Shown here piece by piece: positions 1-7,680 of a stretch of DNA of 64,000 bases. The notes under the pieces are model-generated. The model saw only the letters and a program-made list of their open reading frames with translations. It was not told the DNA's origin and did no database searches. The stretch lies in assembly GCF_900111775.1 (NCBI RefSeq), contig NZ_FOJJ01000034.1:264317-328316 (forward strand), in the 5' to 3' direction. The DNA is from Desulfuromonas acetexigens. Its GTDB lineage: Bacteria; Desulfobacterota; Desulfuromonadia; Desulfuromonadales; Trichloromonadaceae. Both the position numbers and the translations under genes were made by a program. Position 1 is the first letter of the stretch; each line of letters starts with the position of its first letter.

Positions 1-1097
1 ATCAGCATTTCAATGGTTCTGTAAATTTCTTGTCTACCATGAACTACAACGGCGAAGTCGTCGTCGGCGATGCCGGCTTCGGCACCTGCACGACCACCAC
101 CTGTCATCAGGACGGCAAAGGGGTGGCGGTGGAAACCCCGATGTGGAACCGCACACCGTCGTCGGCCGACGACTGCACTCTCTGTCATGCCGCCAAGCCG
201 ACAACCGGTTCCCATAACCAGCATGTCGTTACCGGCGCGACTGCCTACGGCGCGACCGGTAACACCTCCACCACGACGACCTACGACTTCAAGTGTGGCG
301 AATGTCACGGCAACACCCTGGCCAACCACATCGACGGTTCGGCCAGCTTCGGCGCCGTCGGTTGGCAGAGCGCAGGCAAGACCTGCGACACCAGTTACTG
401 CCACAGCAACGGCGCGGCGCCGCCGGACTACAAGGCCAGCCCGGCCTGGGGCACCAGCTTCGCGCCTGATGAGGACCCCTGCGCCGGCTGTCACGGCAAC
501 TCGCCGAATACCAATGCCCATGCCGCCCATGTCGTGGCCATTCACTGGGATTCGGATGTTTCCAAGAACCGCAGCGGTGTCTACACCGGTACCACCGGCC
601 TGCAGGGGGCGGCCAACAGTGATGCCAGCGCCCACGGCAAGGTCGATACATCCACCACCATCAACTGCAACGTCTGTCACAACGACACCGTGACCCGCTG
701 GCGCAACCGCCAAAACACCGCCTGCGTCGGCTGCCACAGTACCGATACCCCAGAGGACGGCAATGCGGTGATCAAGGACAAGAGCAAGCACGTCAACGGT
801 GTCGCCGATGTCAAGCTGCTGCCCATCAAAATGAAGACCCGGGCGCAGATCCGCAACGACATTAAAACTGTGCCCGAACTCGATGTGACCTGGCAGCGCT
901 TTGATGCCCCCGGCGGCATCCTCGGTCTTTTCTACAAGGGGGCGGACAACCACGACCAGGCGCGGACCATCTTCAATACCGCGACCATGTACGACGGCAC
1001 GACCAAGACCTGTACGAATATCTCCTGCCACAACGGCAACCAGGTGAAGTGGAGCGACAACCTGAGCTGCGACGGCTGTCATACCCAGTTGCCCTAA
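1..1097 (+). CDS. Multihaem c-type cytochrome, 5' end outside window
   Basis: The reading frame is open to the left window edge: the residues before the first in-window start codons read QHFNGSVNF, which fits a cytochrome repeat, so the true N-terminus lies upstream. The visible ~365 residues hold nine haem-attachment motifs. Three are CX4CH (CTTTTCH, CDTSYCH, CTNISCH) and six are CXXCH (CTLCH, CGECH, CAGCH, CNVCH, CVGCH, CDGCH). The alternation of CX4CH with CXXCH is typical of Geobacter-type secreted or outer-membrane cytochromes. The protein ends right after the last haem motif (CDGCHTQLP). Role inferred: periplasmic or extracellular electron transfer. Signal peptide and total haem number cannot be seen here. 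Confidence 0.9.
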   Translation, partial: QHFNGSVNFLSTMNYNGEVVVGDAGFGTCTTTTCHQDGKGVAVETPMWNRTPSSADDCTLCHAAKPTTGSHNQHVVTGATAYGATGNTSTTTTYDFKCGECHGNTLANHIDGSASFGAVGWQSAGKTCDTSYCHSNGAAPPDYKASPAWGTSFAPDEDPCAGCHGNSPNTNAHAAHVVAIHWDSDVSKNRSGVYTGTTGLQGAANSDASAHGKVDTSTTINCNVCHNDTVTRWRNRQNTACVGCHSTDTPEDGNAVIKDKSKHVNGVADVKLLPIKMKTRAQIRNDIKTVPELDVTWQRFDAPGGILGLFYKGADNHDQARTIFNTATMYDGTTKTCTNISCHNGNQVKWSDNLSCDGCHTQLP

Positions 1098-1115
1098 GGA
1101 GGGAGGAACTCCTTG

Positions 1116-1136
1116 CCCTCCCCCAGCGGGGGAGGG
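1116..1136. repeat. GC-rich hairpin (REP-like)
   Basis: A perfect 9-bp stem (CCCTCCCCC / GGGGGAGGG) with a 3-nt AGC loop lies just after the cytochrome stop codon and runs into a G-rich tail. There is no T-tract. It resembles dispersed C/G-rich REP-type sequences more than a standard terminator. Confidence 0.5.
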
Positions 1137-1179
1137 GTGGGTGGGGGAAAGCAGCTAACAACGGATAATGGAGGTGAAG

Positions 1180-1236
1180 ATGAAGAGGTACAGCAAACCG
1201 AAAGTGGTGGGGAGCGGCAGCGTCCATCCCTGCTGA
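1180..1236 (+). CDS. Candidate 18-aa peptide ending in Cys before TGA
   Basis: The ORF reads MKRYSKPKVVGSGSVHPC and stops at TGA. A strong ribosome-binding site, GGAGG at 1170-1174, sits 5 nt before the ATG, which is unlikely for a chance frame. A perfect hairpin starts 12 nt after the TGA. The Cys-TGA end raises two readings: a plain 18-residue peptide, or a Cys-selenocysteine peptide that would continue 13 more codons to a TGA at 1276-1278. Short peptides matured by radical SAM enzymes (the proposed geopeptide and selenobacteriocin groups) are known from this lineage, but I cannot verify membership and no maturase is in view. The cytochrome lies directly upstream. Confidence 0.4.
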   Translation: MKRYSKPKVVGSGSVHPC

Positions 1237-1248
1237 GCGCAAAAAGCC

Positions 1249-1276
1249 AAAGGGCCGGGATTTTCCCCGGCCCTTT
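1249..1276 (+). other. Perfect 11-bp hairpin after mini-ORF
   Basis: AAAGGGCCGGG pairs perfectly with CCCGGCCCTTT across the loop ATTTTC. No U-run follows, so it is a poor intrinsic terminator. Its apical loop lies about 24 nt after the TGA at 1234-1236, roughly where bacterial SECIS hairpins sit, but the loop lacks the GGUCU seen in E. coli. Terminator of the cytochrome unit is the simpler reading. Confidence 0.45.
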
Positions 1277-1323
1277 GACGTGATGGAGGGATTTATTACA
1301 GCGACTCAAGGCGAAAAGACGTT

Positions 1324-1352
1324 TTGACGCCATGACGTCCCGGTGCTAAAAT
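1324..1352 (+). promoter_or_regulatory. Sigma-70 promoter of toxin-antitoxin pair
   Basis: TTGACG, a 17-bp spacer and TAAAAT (1347-1352) with an extended -10 TGC. The predicted start near 1359 leaves a leader of about 14 nt containing AAGGAGG. The spacer holds GACGTC (1334-1339) and a related GACG overlaps the -35, a plausible autorepressor site. Confidence 0.7.
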
Positions 1353-1372
1353 AGAAGGCAAAGGAGGCTGTC

Positions 1373-1606
1373 ATGGAAAATCACGCCAAACGCTCAACGA
1401 TCTATTTCGACGCGGATTTGCATCGTGCCCTACGCATGAAATCCGCGACGGGCGGCCGCTCCATCTCGGAAATCGTCAACGAAGCGGTGCGTCGGGCCTT
1501 GCGCGAGGATCAGGAGGATCTGGCCGCCTTCGAGGCGCGGGTCGCCGAGGAAACAATCAGTTACGAAGAACTTCTCGACGATCTCAAGGCCCATGGCAAG
1601 CTATAG
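1373..1606 (+). CDS. Antitoxin, ribbon-helix-helix type
   Basis: A 77-residue protein beginning with a ribbon-helix-helix DNA-binding segment: strand KRSTIYFDADLHRALRMKSA, then a GRSISEIVNEAVRRAL helix pair at about residues 24-43. The acidic tail would bind the toxin. It is preceded by AAGGAGG and a clear promoter. Its end overlaps the toxin start by 14 nt, the usual translational coupling of such pairs. Expected role: bind and neutralise the downstream RelE-like toxin and repress the shared promoter. Family assignment is by pattern; CopG-like and RelB-like antitoxins are hard to separate at this length. Confidence 0.85.
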   Translation: MENHAKRSTIYFDADLHRALRMKSATGGRSISEIVNEAVRRALREDQEDLAAFEARVAEETISYEELLDDLKAHGKL

Positions 1607-1850
1607 GCTGGTCTTCAAAAAGTCCGTCGCCAAGGATCTGCGGGCGATCCCCGCCGCCGATGTCGCCCGCATCCTCCAGTGTGTGGAGGCTCTCGCGGAA
1701 AATCCCCATCCGGTCGGCAGCGAGAAGCTCTCCGGCCAGGAACGGTACCGCGTTCGTCAGGGAAATTACCGAATCCTTTACGAAATCCGTGATGGCGAAC
1801 TGATCGTTGTCGTGGTCAAGGTCGGCCACCGGAGGGAGGTCTATCGCTAG
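1593..1850 (+). CDS. RelE/ParE-superfamily toxin
   Basis: An 85-residue basic protein with the family layout: FKKSVAKDLRAIP helix at the start, GSEKLSGQERYRVRQGNYRI in the middle, and IVVVVKVGHRREVYR at the end. The RVRQGNYRILYEI and VGHRREVY segments are the most diagnostic. RelE members cleave mRNA at the ribosome, while ParE members poison gyrase; the R-rich C-terminus favours RelE, without proof. It overlaps the antitoxin by 14 nt and converges on the next gene, whose stop codon overlaps its own by 4 nt. It looks intact. Confidence 0.88.
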   Translation: MASYRLVFKKSVAKDLRAIPAADVARILQCVEALAENPHPVGSEKLSGQERYRVRQGNYRILYEIRDGELIVVVVKVGHRREVYR

Positions 1851-2506
1851 GGAGCCTGCTCCACGGCGATGTCGTCCCACAACGCCGGCGCCCGGTTTCC
1901 CGCCCCTTCCAGGTAGAAAACCAGGTGGATCATGCGGGTTTGCGGGCCGGTGACGAAGACGGCTTCATGTTCCTGCCAGTCTCCTTCACCGGTCACTTCG
2001 ATCCCCGGTTGCAGCCCTTTCTGGTGTTTTTCCGCAAGGGATTGGGGATACTGTTCGGCGATCCACAGGAATTGGTCGAATTCGAGGATGCCGATGCCGG
2101 CCCGTGCCCCTTCGCCGAGGGTGTGTTTGCCCCGGGCTCGGAGGCGGTAGCGGGTGGCCGGTTCGACGGCGAGGGGGGAGAAGAAGCCGAAGGCGTCGAG
2201 CTTGGCGACGCCGCGCAGACCGAAGGCGCGGCCGCCTTCGGCCAAGGTGACGACGCCGGCGGTATGCTCCAGATGTTCCAGGTAGGTGCGCCAGTAGGCG
2301 AGGGCGGTGGCGTCGTCCTCTTCCGGACGATAGGCGCCGACCCGGGGGAAGAGGGAGAGTCGCGGTTCCCCCTCGAAATTCTCGACAATCGGCGGCGCCG
2401 GCGGTTGCCGAACCTCCTGCCGAGTCGTCTCGGCCGTGCCTGTATTTTCTTCGGCGCGGCAGGCACACAGCAACAGAATCATCAGGACGAGACGGAGGAT
2501 GCGCAT
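1847..2506 (-). CDS. Hypothetical lipoprotein with beta-sandwich-like domain
   Basis: A 219-residue protein with a hydrophobic start and a lipobox-like LLLCAC, the acylated Cys being about residue 16. A Pro/Glu linker follows, then a domain with alternating strands such as ATRYRLRARGKHTLGEG and WQEHEAVFVTGPQ and the ending APALWDDIAVEQ. That pattern is typical of carbohydrate-binding-like jelly rolls ('LYFEGAG...WDDI'). I do not recognise a named family and assign no function. It converges with the toxin gene and has a tandem 7-bp repeat immediately upstream of its start. Confidence 0.65.
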   Translation of the reverse strand: MRILRLVLMILLLCACRAEENTGTAETTRQEVRQPPAPPIVENFEGEPRLSLFPRVGAYRPEEDDATALAYWRTYLEHLEHTAGVVTLAEGGRAFGLRGVAKLDAFGFFSPLAVEPATRYRLRARGKHTLGEGARAGIGILEFDQFLWIAEQYPQSLAEKHQKGLQPGIEVTGEGDWQEHEAVFVTGPQTRMIHLVFYLEGAGNRAPALWDDIAVEQAP

Positions 2507-2523
2507 GAAGACTCCCGGGATGG

Positions 2524-2583
2524 TTGGTAGTTGGTAGTTGGTAGTTGGTAGTTGGTAGTTGGTAGTTGGTAGTTGGTAGTTGG
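2524..2583. repeat. Heptanucleotide array (TTGGTAG) x8.6
   Basis: Eight perfect copies of a 7-bp unit, plus a partial one, fill the divergent spacer between the lipoprotein and ndh. The array ends 23 bp before the extended -10 of ndh, so it abuts or overlaps the -35 position. Copy-number change could alter the promoter's upstream region. Confidence 0.97.
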
Positions 2584-2606
2584 GGAACGGAAAAAAGCGG
2601 CGGTTG

Positions 2607-2615
2607 TGCTATTCT
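2607..2615 (+). promoter_or_regulatory. Extended -10 promoter of ndh
   Basis: TGC-TATTCT (TATTCT at 2610-2615) with no good -35. The predicted start near 2622 gives a ~24-nt leader carrying GGAGG at 2634-2638. Confidence 0.45.
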
Positions 2616-2645
2616 TTAATCCTTACTTTTCGCGGAGGATTTTCT

Positions 2646-3962
2646 ATGGATAAGGCGGATATCGTTCATCCTCACCGGCCCCGGGTGGTCATCATCGGCG
2701 GCGGTTTCGCCGGCATCAACGCGGCCAAGGCTCTGCGCGACGTGCCGGTGTCGGTGCTGGTCGCCGACCGGCGCAACTATCATCTCTTTCAGCCCCTGCT
2801 TTACCAGGTGGCGACGGCGGTGCTGTCGCCGGCCGACATCGCCTCGCCGATCCGCAGCATCCTCAAGGATCAGGCCAACGCCGAGGTGCGCCTGGCCGAG
2901 TTGACCGATATCGACCTGGCGCGGCATGAGGTGCGGTTCAACAACGGTTCGGCTCACTATGATTACCTGATTCTCGCTACCGGCGCCACCCATTCCTACT
3001 TCGGCAAGGACGATTGGGAAAGTATCGCGCCGGGCCTGAAAACCATTGACGACGCCCTGGAGATTCGGCGGCGGATTCTCCTTGCCTTCGAGGAGGCGGA
3101 GTTCGAGGCGGACGAGGAGACGCGGCGCGGCGATCTGACCTTCGTGGTCGTCGGCGGCGGGCCGACGGGGGTTGAGTTGGCGGGGGCGCTGATGGAGATT
3201 GCCGCCCGCACCATCCCCCATGACTTTCGCTACATCGACACCACCACCGCCCGGGTGATTCTGGTCGAGGCGGCGGATCGCCTGCTGCAGGCCATGCCCG
3301 AGGAGATGAGCCGCCGCGCCGAGCAGGAATTGACGGAAATGGGGGTGGAGGTGCGGCTGAACAGCCTGGTGACGGGGATGGAGGACGGTGCGGTCTACAT
3401 CGGCGAAGAACGTTTGGCTACCGCCAATGTCATCTGGGCGGCCGGGGTGCAGGGGTCGCCGGCGGCGCGTCTGTTGAAGAGCGATCTCGACCGGGCCGGG
3501 CGGGTCATGGTTCGTCCCGATCTCTCCGTCTCGGGGCACCCGGAAATCTTCGTCGTCGGCGACCTCGCCCATGCCGTCGATTCGGTCACCGGTGCGCCGG
3601 TGCCGGGGGTGGCGCCGGCGGCCAAGCAGATGGGGGAATTTGTCGCCGACGTGATCCGTCGGGAGATCGTCGGCGAAATCACCCCGCCGACCCGCCCGGC
3701 TTTCGCCTATCACGACAAGGGGACAATGGCGACCATTGGCCGTTTCAAGGCAGTGGCCGCCGTCGGCAAGCGCAAGTTCACCGGAACCTTCGCCTGGCTC
3801 CTCTGGTCGCTGATCCACATCTTCTTTCTCGTCGGTTTCCGTCGCCGGGTCTTCGTCATGTTCTCCTGGATCTGGCATTACGCCTCTTTCCACAAGGGGG
3901 CGCGCCTAATCACCGGAGAGCCGCGGATGAAGATCAAGAGTCCCAGAAATTCTGAGGAATAA
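2646..3962 (+). CDS. ndh: Type II NADH dehydrogenase (NDH-2)
   Basis: A 438-residue, single-subunit, non-proton-pumping NADH:quinone oxidoreductase of the inner membrane face. The FAD-binding Rossmann motif GGGFAGINAAKAL lies near residue 17, followed by YHLFQPLLYQVATAVLSPADI, which is characteristic of NDH-2. The NAD-binding motif GGGPTGVELAGAL is near residue 170 and the FAD motif VVGDLAHAV near 300. A hydrophobic, basic C-terminus (LLWSLIHIFFLVGFRRRVFV) anchors it to the membrane. The start is chosen at MDKADIV because GGAGG lies 7 nt upstream; the frame extends further upstream into the 7-bp repeat. It would recycle NADH to quinone without building proton-motive force. Confidence 0.93.
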   Translation: MDKADIVHPHRPRVVIIGGGFAGINAAKALRDVPVSVLVADRRNYHLFQPLLYQVATAVLSPADIASPIRSILKDQANAEVRLAELTDIDLARHEVRFNNGSAHYDYLILATGATHSYFGKDDWESIAPGLKTIDDALEIRRRILLAFEEAEFEADEETRRGDLTFVVVGGGPTGVELAGALMEIAARTIPHDFRYIDTTTARVILVEAADRLLQAMPEEMSRRAEQELTEMGVEVRLNSLVTGMEDGAVYIGEERLATANVIWAAGVQGSPAARLLKSDLDRAGRVMVRPDLSVSGHPEIFVVGDLAHAVDSVTGAPVPGVAPAAKQMGEFVADVIRREIVGEITPPTRPAFAYHDKGTMATIGRFKAVAAVGKRKFTGTFAWLLWSLIHIFFLVGFRRRVFVMFSWIWHYASFHKGARLITGEPRMKIKSPRNSEE

Positions 3963-3974
3963 TTCTTCTGGATG

Positions 3975-3999
3975 CGCCGGCGGTTCGTCACCGCCGGCG
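3975..3999. terminator. Bidirectional hairpin between ndh and korB
   Basis: CGCCGGCGGT pairs with ACCGCCGGCG across TCGTC, filling the gap between two convergent genes. There is no clear U-run on either strand, so termination is inferred from position. Confidence 0.5.
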
Positions 4000-4857
4000 T
4001 CAGGCGAATTCCCCGATCAGCCTGCCCAAATCCGCTAGATCCACCCGCCGGCGGCAAAGCGGTTCCCCCTTCTCGTGGTACGCCGCCAGTTGTTCCTCGA
4101 AGACCGGCTTCTCTCGTCGATAAAAAATCCCCAGCTGCAACGGCTCCGTTTCGATGGCGCGGGCGAATGCCTGGACCCGGTCGTGCGGGTCGTGGTCTGC
4201 GCCGAGTTCGGCGGTGTGTTCTTCGAACCACTGGTAGGTATTGAGTTTGTTGAAGGTCACGCAGGGTTGCAGCAGATCGACCAGGGCGTAGCCGCGATGA
4301 CGGATGGCTTCTCGCAGGATGGCGAGGGTCTGTTCCAGGTGCCCGACATAGGCGCGGGCGACGAAGGAGGCGTCGAGGGCGATGGCGACGGCCAGGGGGT
4401 TGAAGGGTTCGAGGTTGACCCCCGCCGGTTGCAGCGGCGTTTCGAACCCCCGTTGACTGGTGGGCGAGGCCTGACCTTTGGTCAGGCCGTAGACCATATT
4501 GTTGTGGACGATGTTGGTCAGATCGGGGTTGCGCCGGATGCAGTGGAGAAAATGGTTGCCTCCCTCGCCGTACATATCACCGTCGCCGCTTTCAGCGATC
4601 ACCGTCAGTTTCGGGTTGCTGGCCTTGATGGCGGTCGCTGCCGGCAGGGCGCGGCCGTGCAGGCCGTTGAAAAAATGGACCTCCAGGTATTGCGGGATTT
4701 TCGCCGCCTGGCCAATCCCCGAAACCAGCACGGTCTGTTGGCGATCCAGTTTCAGTTCGGCCATTGCCGTGCTCATCAACTTGAGAATGGCGTAATTGCC
4801 GCAACCGGGACACCAGGCGATGTCGCAGCCTTCGCGGACAAAGGGATTGCCGTTCAT
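4000..4857 (-). CDS. korB: 2-oxoacid:ferredoxin oxidoreductase, beta subunit
   Basis: A 285-residue thiamine-pyrophosphate subunit. WCPGCGNY (about residue 15) supplies the N-terminal Cys pair of the beta subunit, and [15 protein letters not shown] (about residue 93) is the TPP/Mg motif. [12 protein letters not shown] near residue 205 is typical of the 2-oxoglutarate/branched 2-oxoacid group. With KorA it would oxidatively decarboxylate a 2-oxoacid, probably 2-oxoglutarate, to the acyl-CoA and reduce ferredoxin. ATG overlaps the korA stop by 4 nt, so the two are translationally coupled. There is no delta (ferredoxin) subunit nearby, as in other two-subunit enzymes. Substrate is inferred from family only. 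Confidence 0.85.
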   Translation of the reverse strand: MNGNPFVREGCDIAWCPGCGNYAILKLMSTAMAELKLDRQQTVLVSGIGQAAKIPQYLEVHFFNGLHGRALPAATAIKASNPKLTVIAESGDGDMYGEGGNHFLHCIRRNPDLTNIVHNNMVYGLTKGQASPTSQRGFETPLQPAGVNLEPFNPLAVAIALDASFVARAYVGHLEQTLAILREAIRHRGYALVDLLQPCVTFNKLNTYQWFEEHTAELGADHDPHDRVQAFARAIETEPLQLGIFYRREKPVFEEQLAAYHEKGEPLCRRRVDLADLGRLIGEFA

Positions 4858-6563
4858 GGTTTCACCTCCTGGCGCAAGCGGTTTGCCACATCCTCGACGC
4901 TGAAGGGCCGGCCGTCGTAGCGCAGCCAGCTGACGTCCGCCCGCCGTCCGGTTTCTCGCTGGATCAGGCGGGCGAACTGGCCGGTGGCGTTGTTTTCAAT
5001 GACGATCAGGCGTGGCGCCTCAAGCAGGTGGCGTTTGAATGCTTCTGGCAAGGGATAGACCTGGGCGCAGTACAGGCAGGCCGTGGCCGGATCGGCGACG
5101 CGGGCCAGCGCCTCCTCGACGGTGGCGCGGGTTGATCCCCAGCCGACAATCAGCCGCCGGGGCTGCTTCGGGCCGGACCAGCAGGGCGTAAACTCCGGGA
5201 GATCCCGCAGCAGGGCGAGCTTTTTCAGCCGTTTATTCATCATGGCGATGCGCACCTCCGCCCGTTCGGTGATGAACCCGGATTCGTCGTGTTCGTCGCT
5301 GTCGACCCGGACCAGGCCGTGCCCGTGGCCGGGAATGCCCCGTGGCGAGAGGCCGTTCTCGGCGGCGGCGTAGCGCTGGTAATCGGCCTCGGTGGCGACG
5401 ATGTGCGGTTCGGGCGGTGTGGCCGGCAGGGGTAGGGCGGCGAGATCGTGGCCGCTGTCGAGCAGGTGTTGGTCGGTGAGGATGAAGACCGGGCATTGGC
5501 TCGCGTCGGCCAGGATAAAGGCCTGTTCGGCGCAGCGGAAGGCCTCCTCCATGGTGCCGGGGGCGAGAATGGCCCGGGGAAACTCACCGTGGCCGGCGTA
5601 TAGGGCCAGGTCGAGATCGCCCTGCTCGGTACGGGTCGGCAAGCCTGTGCCCGGGCCGGGGCGCTGGGCCAGATGGATGACCATCGGCGACTCGATGACC
5701 CCGGCCAGACTCAAGCCTTCCTCCATCAAAGCGAAGCCGCCGCCCGAGGTGCTGACCATGGCCCGGCCGCCGGCGTACCAACTGCCGAGGCCCATGTTGA
5801 TGGCGGCGATTTCGTCCTCGGCCTGTTCCACGACGATGCCGAAGCGTTCGGCGTGTTGGGCCAGGAACTGGAGCACCCCGGTGCCCGGCGACATGGGATA
5901 GGAGGCGATGAAGTTGCAGCCGCCGGCGATGGCGCCCAGCCCGATAGCCTGGGTTCCGGTCAGGAAGAGGCGTCTGGAAAGATCCGGGTTCGTTGCACCG
6001 TGCCAGACCGGTTCGCGGTCTTTGGCGGCGGTTCGGCCCCGTTCCCAGCCGAGACGGGCGGCGTGGAGATTCTGATCCAGCACCTCCTGTCCTTTGTCGG
6101 CGAAGAGTTCGCGCAGGGTCGTTTCCAACGGCGCCGGCGGCAGGCTGAGCAAGCCACTGACAAAGCCGCCGGCGATGCCATTGGCGAGGATTTTGTCCCC
6201 CGCCTGAAGGGCCAGTTCCGCCAAGGGCAAGGCCAGCAAACCCTCGATCTCTCCCAGGGTCGCGGGATCGCCGATCAACAGGGTTGTTGGCGTTATCCGC
6301 TTGGCCAGCCAGGGGTGGGCGTCGCGATCGAGCAGGACGCAAATATCCACGCGGTCGACAGCGGCCCGCACCGGGCCGGACGCCGCCCGGATGGTTGCCG
6401 AATTGCTGCCGCCGCGAACGCGGGACATATACTCCTTGGTGGCGAAGACATGCAGCCCGGCGGTTTTCAGCATCCTGGTGATAATCGTCTCCAGGGTTTG
6501 AATCCCCTGTCCGGCTTCGCCGCCGAGGACGATGACGACTTCGTTTTCGTGGCAGTAGGTCAT
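4854..6563 (-). CDS. korA: 2-oxoacid:ferredoxin oxidoreductase, gamma-alpha fusion
   Basis: A 569-residue fusion. Residues 1-185 are the gamma domain ([31 protein letters not shown]). Residues 200-569 are the alpha/pyrimidine domain ([58 protein letters not shown]). The gamma-alpha order is standard for KorA-type enzymes. The ATG follows GAGGAG with 6-7 nt spacing and a TATAAT-containing promoter lies 40 nt upstream. It forms a two-gene operon with korB. The complex feeds low-potential electrons into ferredoxin, fitting an anaerobe with a TCA cycle. Confidence 0.87.
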   Translation of the reverse strand: MTYCHENEVVIVLGGEAGQGIQTLETIITRMLKTAGLHVFATKEYMSRVRGGSNSATIRAASGPVRAAVDRVDICVLLDRDAHPWLAKRITPTTLLIGDPATLGEIEGLLALPLAELALQAGDKILANGIAGGFVSGLLSLPPAPLETTLRELFADKGQEVLDQNLHAARLGWERGRTAAKDREPVWHGATNPDLSRRLFLTGTQAIGLGAIAGGCNFIASYPMSPGTGVLQFLAQHAERFGIVVEQAEDEIAAINMGLGSWYAGGRAMVSTSGGGFALMEEGLSLAGVIESPMVIHLAQRPGPGTGLPTRTEQGDLDLALYAGHGEFPRAILAPGTMEEAFRCAEQAFILADASQCPVFILTDQHLLDSGHDLAALPLPATPPEPHIVATEADYQRYAAAENGLSPRGIPGHGHGLVRVDSDEHDESGFITERAEVRIAMMNKRLKKLALLRDLPEFTPCWSGPKQPRRLIVGWGSTRATVEEALARVADPATACLYCAQVYPLPEAFKRHLLEAPRLIVIENNATGQFARLIQRETGRRADVSWLRYDGRPFSVEDVANRLRQEVKP

Positions 6564-6604
6564 GACGATTCTCCTCTTTGTGGCTTTGCGGGTGGCTGAT
6601 ACCC

Positions 6605-6633
6605 ATTATAACCAGTGTCTTCCGGCCCGCCCG
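6605..6633 (-). promoter_or_regulatory. Promoter of korAB
   Basis: On the reverse strand a perfect TATAAT (6610 down to 6605) precedes a ~35-nt leader with GAGGAG. The -35 region is GC-rich and weak (GGGCGG at 17-bp spacing), suggesting dependence on an activator or on the strong -10. Confidence 0.5.
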
Positions 6634-6697
6634 CTCTTAGGGGGTGTTTTCGGGAATTTCATGATGATTTAGGGGGTGGTATGCGATTATTCGAATG

Positions 6698-6706
6698 TGC
6701 TAAAAT
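6698..6706 (+). promoter_or_regulatory. Extended -10 promoter of the 71-aa protein gene
   Basis: TGC-TAAAAT, the same extended -10 as in front of the toxin-antitoxin pair at 1347. The predicted start near 6713 gives a ~37-nt leader with AAAGGAG. Confidence 0.5.
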
Positions 6707-6749
6707 GAAATTGTGGCAGGAGATGTGAGGGGGAAGAAAGGAGCTGAAG

Positions 6750-6965
6750 ATGAAAAAAAATCGATTCGAACATCACTGTCTCGAAGCCGAAGCCGGACGA
6801 GATGCCTTTGTCGCGCATCCCTTCAGCCGTGAAGAAGGGATGGTTATCAGTTGCAGTCTGACGAGCGGTCATATGCTGATCAAAACCCCGGACAACAACA
6901 AACGTTGCTGGGATTATCGCGAGTGCGAGGACTTGAATCATCCCAAATCCGGGCCGATGGTCTAA
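6750..6965 (+). CDS. Small conserved-looking Cys protein
   Basis: A 71-residue soluble protein with three Cys. Its centre, EGMVISCSLTSGHMLIKTPDN, suggests short beta strands, and it then carries CWDYRECED. The CW-[DE]-[YF]-x-x-C pattern recurs in small metal- or redox-associated modules of deltaproteobacterial proteins. A good ribosome-binding site (AAAGGAG), its own promoter and its own terminator (6993-7026) show that it is a real monocistronic gene. Function unknown; a zinc or redox role is a guess from the Cys motif. Confidence 0.7.
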   Translation: MKKNRFEHHCLEAEAGRDAFVAHPFSREEGMVISCSLTSGHMLIKTPDNNKRCWDYRECEDLNHPKSGPMV

Positions 6966-6992
6966 AGACCACGACTCGATGAACAGAACGGA

Positions 6993-7026
6993 GGCAAAAG
7001 GCGCGCGATGCGCCTTTTGCCGTTTT
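6993..7026 (+). terminator. Intrinsic terminator
   Basis: A 12-bp perfect stem, GGCAAAAGGCGC / GCGCCTTTTGCC, with a 5-nt loop, followed by GTTTT. It closes the small Cys protein gene. Confidence 0.85.
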
Positions 7027-7041
7027 AAGGTCCGTTGCGGT

Positions 7042-7069
7042 TTGACAGCGCGGGGGGAGACGCTAAGGT
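7042..7069 (+). promoter_or_regulatory. Promoter of rubrerythrin-like gene
   Basis: A perfect TTGACA (7042-7047) with a 16-bp spacer to TAAGGT (7064-7069). The -10 is weak. Confidence 0.4.
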
Positions 7070-7114
7070 TTAATCTTGGTAACGTCACCGAAATGAACAA
7101 CGCGGGAGGATCTC

Positions 7115-7627
7115 ATGAATGTCTACGATTTCGCTATGAAGATGGAACAGGACGGCAAGGCCTATTACGAAAAGCTGGCGGCGGCGACCAAGGTCACCGG
7201 GCTTCGTAATATTTTCCTGGGTCTCGCCGAGGATGAACAAAAACATTACGAAATTTTTCAGGCGCTGAAAAATCAGCAGAACCCAGCCATGGGCGAGTCG
7301 ACGGCGCTGGAAAATGCCCGGAACGTCTTTGAACGGCTGATCGCCGAAAAAGCAGTGAGCGGTTCGGTGCGGGACGATCTCGAAGGTTATCAGCACGCGA
7401 TGAAGCTCGAAGCGGAAAGTTTCCGGTTCTATGAAGAGATCGCCATCCACACCCCGGTCCCCGGGATTAAGCAGCTGCTGTCGCGGATTGCCGGAGAGGA
7501 GCGGAAGCACTTCAACATCCTGCAAAATGTCTTTGATTTCGTCAACGCGCCGAACCAGTTCCTGGCCTGGGCCGAGTTCAGCAATCTGGATGAATTCAGA
7601 AATTTCGGGCGGGATGTCGATATGTAA
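7115..7627 (+). CDS. Rubrerythrin/ferritin-like diiron protein
   Basis: A 170-residue all-helical protein in two similar halves. Half one has KMEQDGKAYYEKLAAA and EDEQKHYEIF. Half two has KLEAESFRFYEEIA and AGEERKHFNIL. Two ExxH motifs plus upstream Glu residues form the diiron site of the ferritin-like four-helix bundle. There is no C-terminal rubredoxin domain, so it is an erythrin-like member rather than a full rubrerythrin. Probable role: peroxide or iron handling during oxygen exposure in an anaerobe. GGGAGG precedes the ATG. Confidence 0.85.
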   Translation: MNVYDFAMKMEQDGKAYYEKLAAATKVTGLRNIFLGLAEDEQKHYEIFQALKNQQNPAMGESTALENARNVFERLIAEKAVSGSVRDDLEGYQHAMKLEAESFRFYEEIAIHTPVPGIKQLLSRIAGEERKHFNILQNVFDFVNAPNQFLAWAEFSNLDEFRNFGRDVDM

Positions 7628-7680
7628 TCCGACCGGCGCGGCGTCCTTTGTGTCACGGGGCGGATGAGTGGCTCATCAGT

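Noticed and set aside
1116..1136. Rho-independent terminator of the cytochrome gene
   Set aside because: Strong stem, but followed by a G-run rather than T; called a REP-like hairpin instead.
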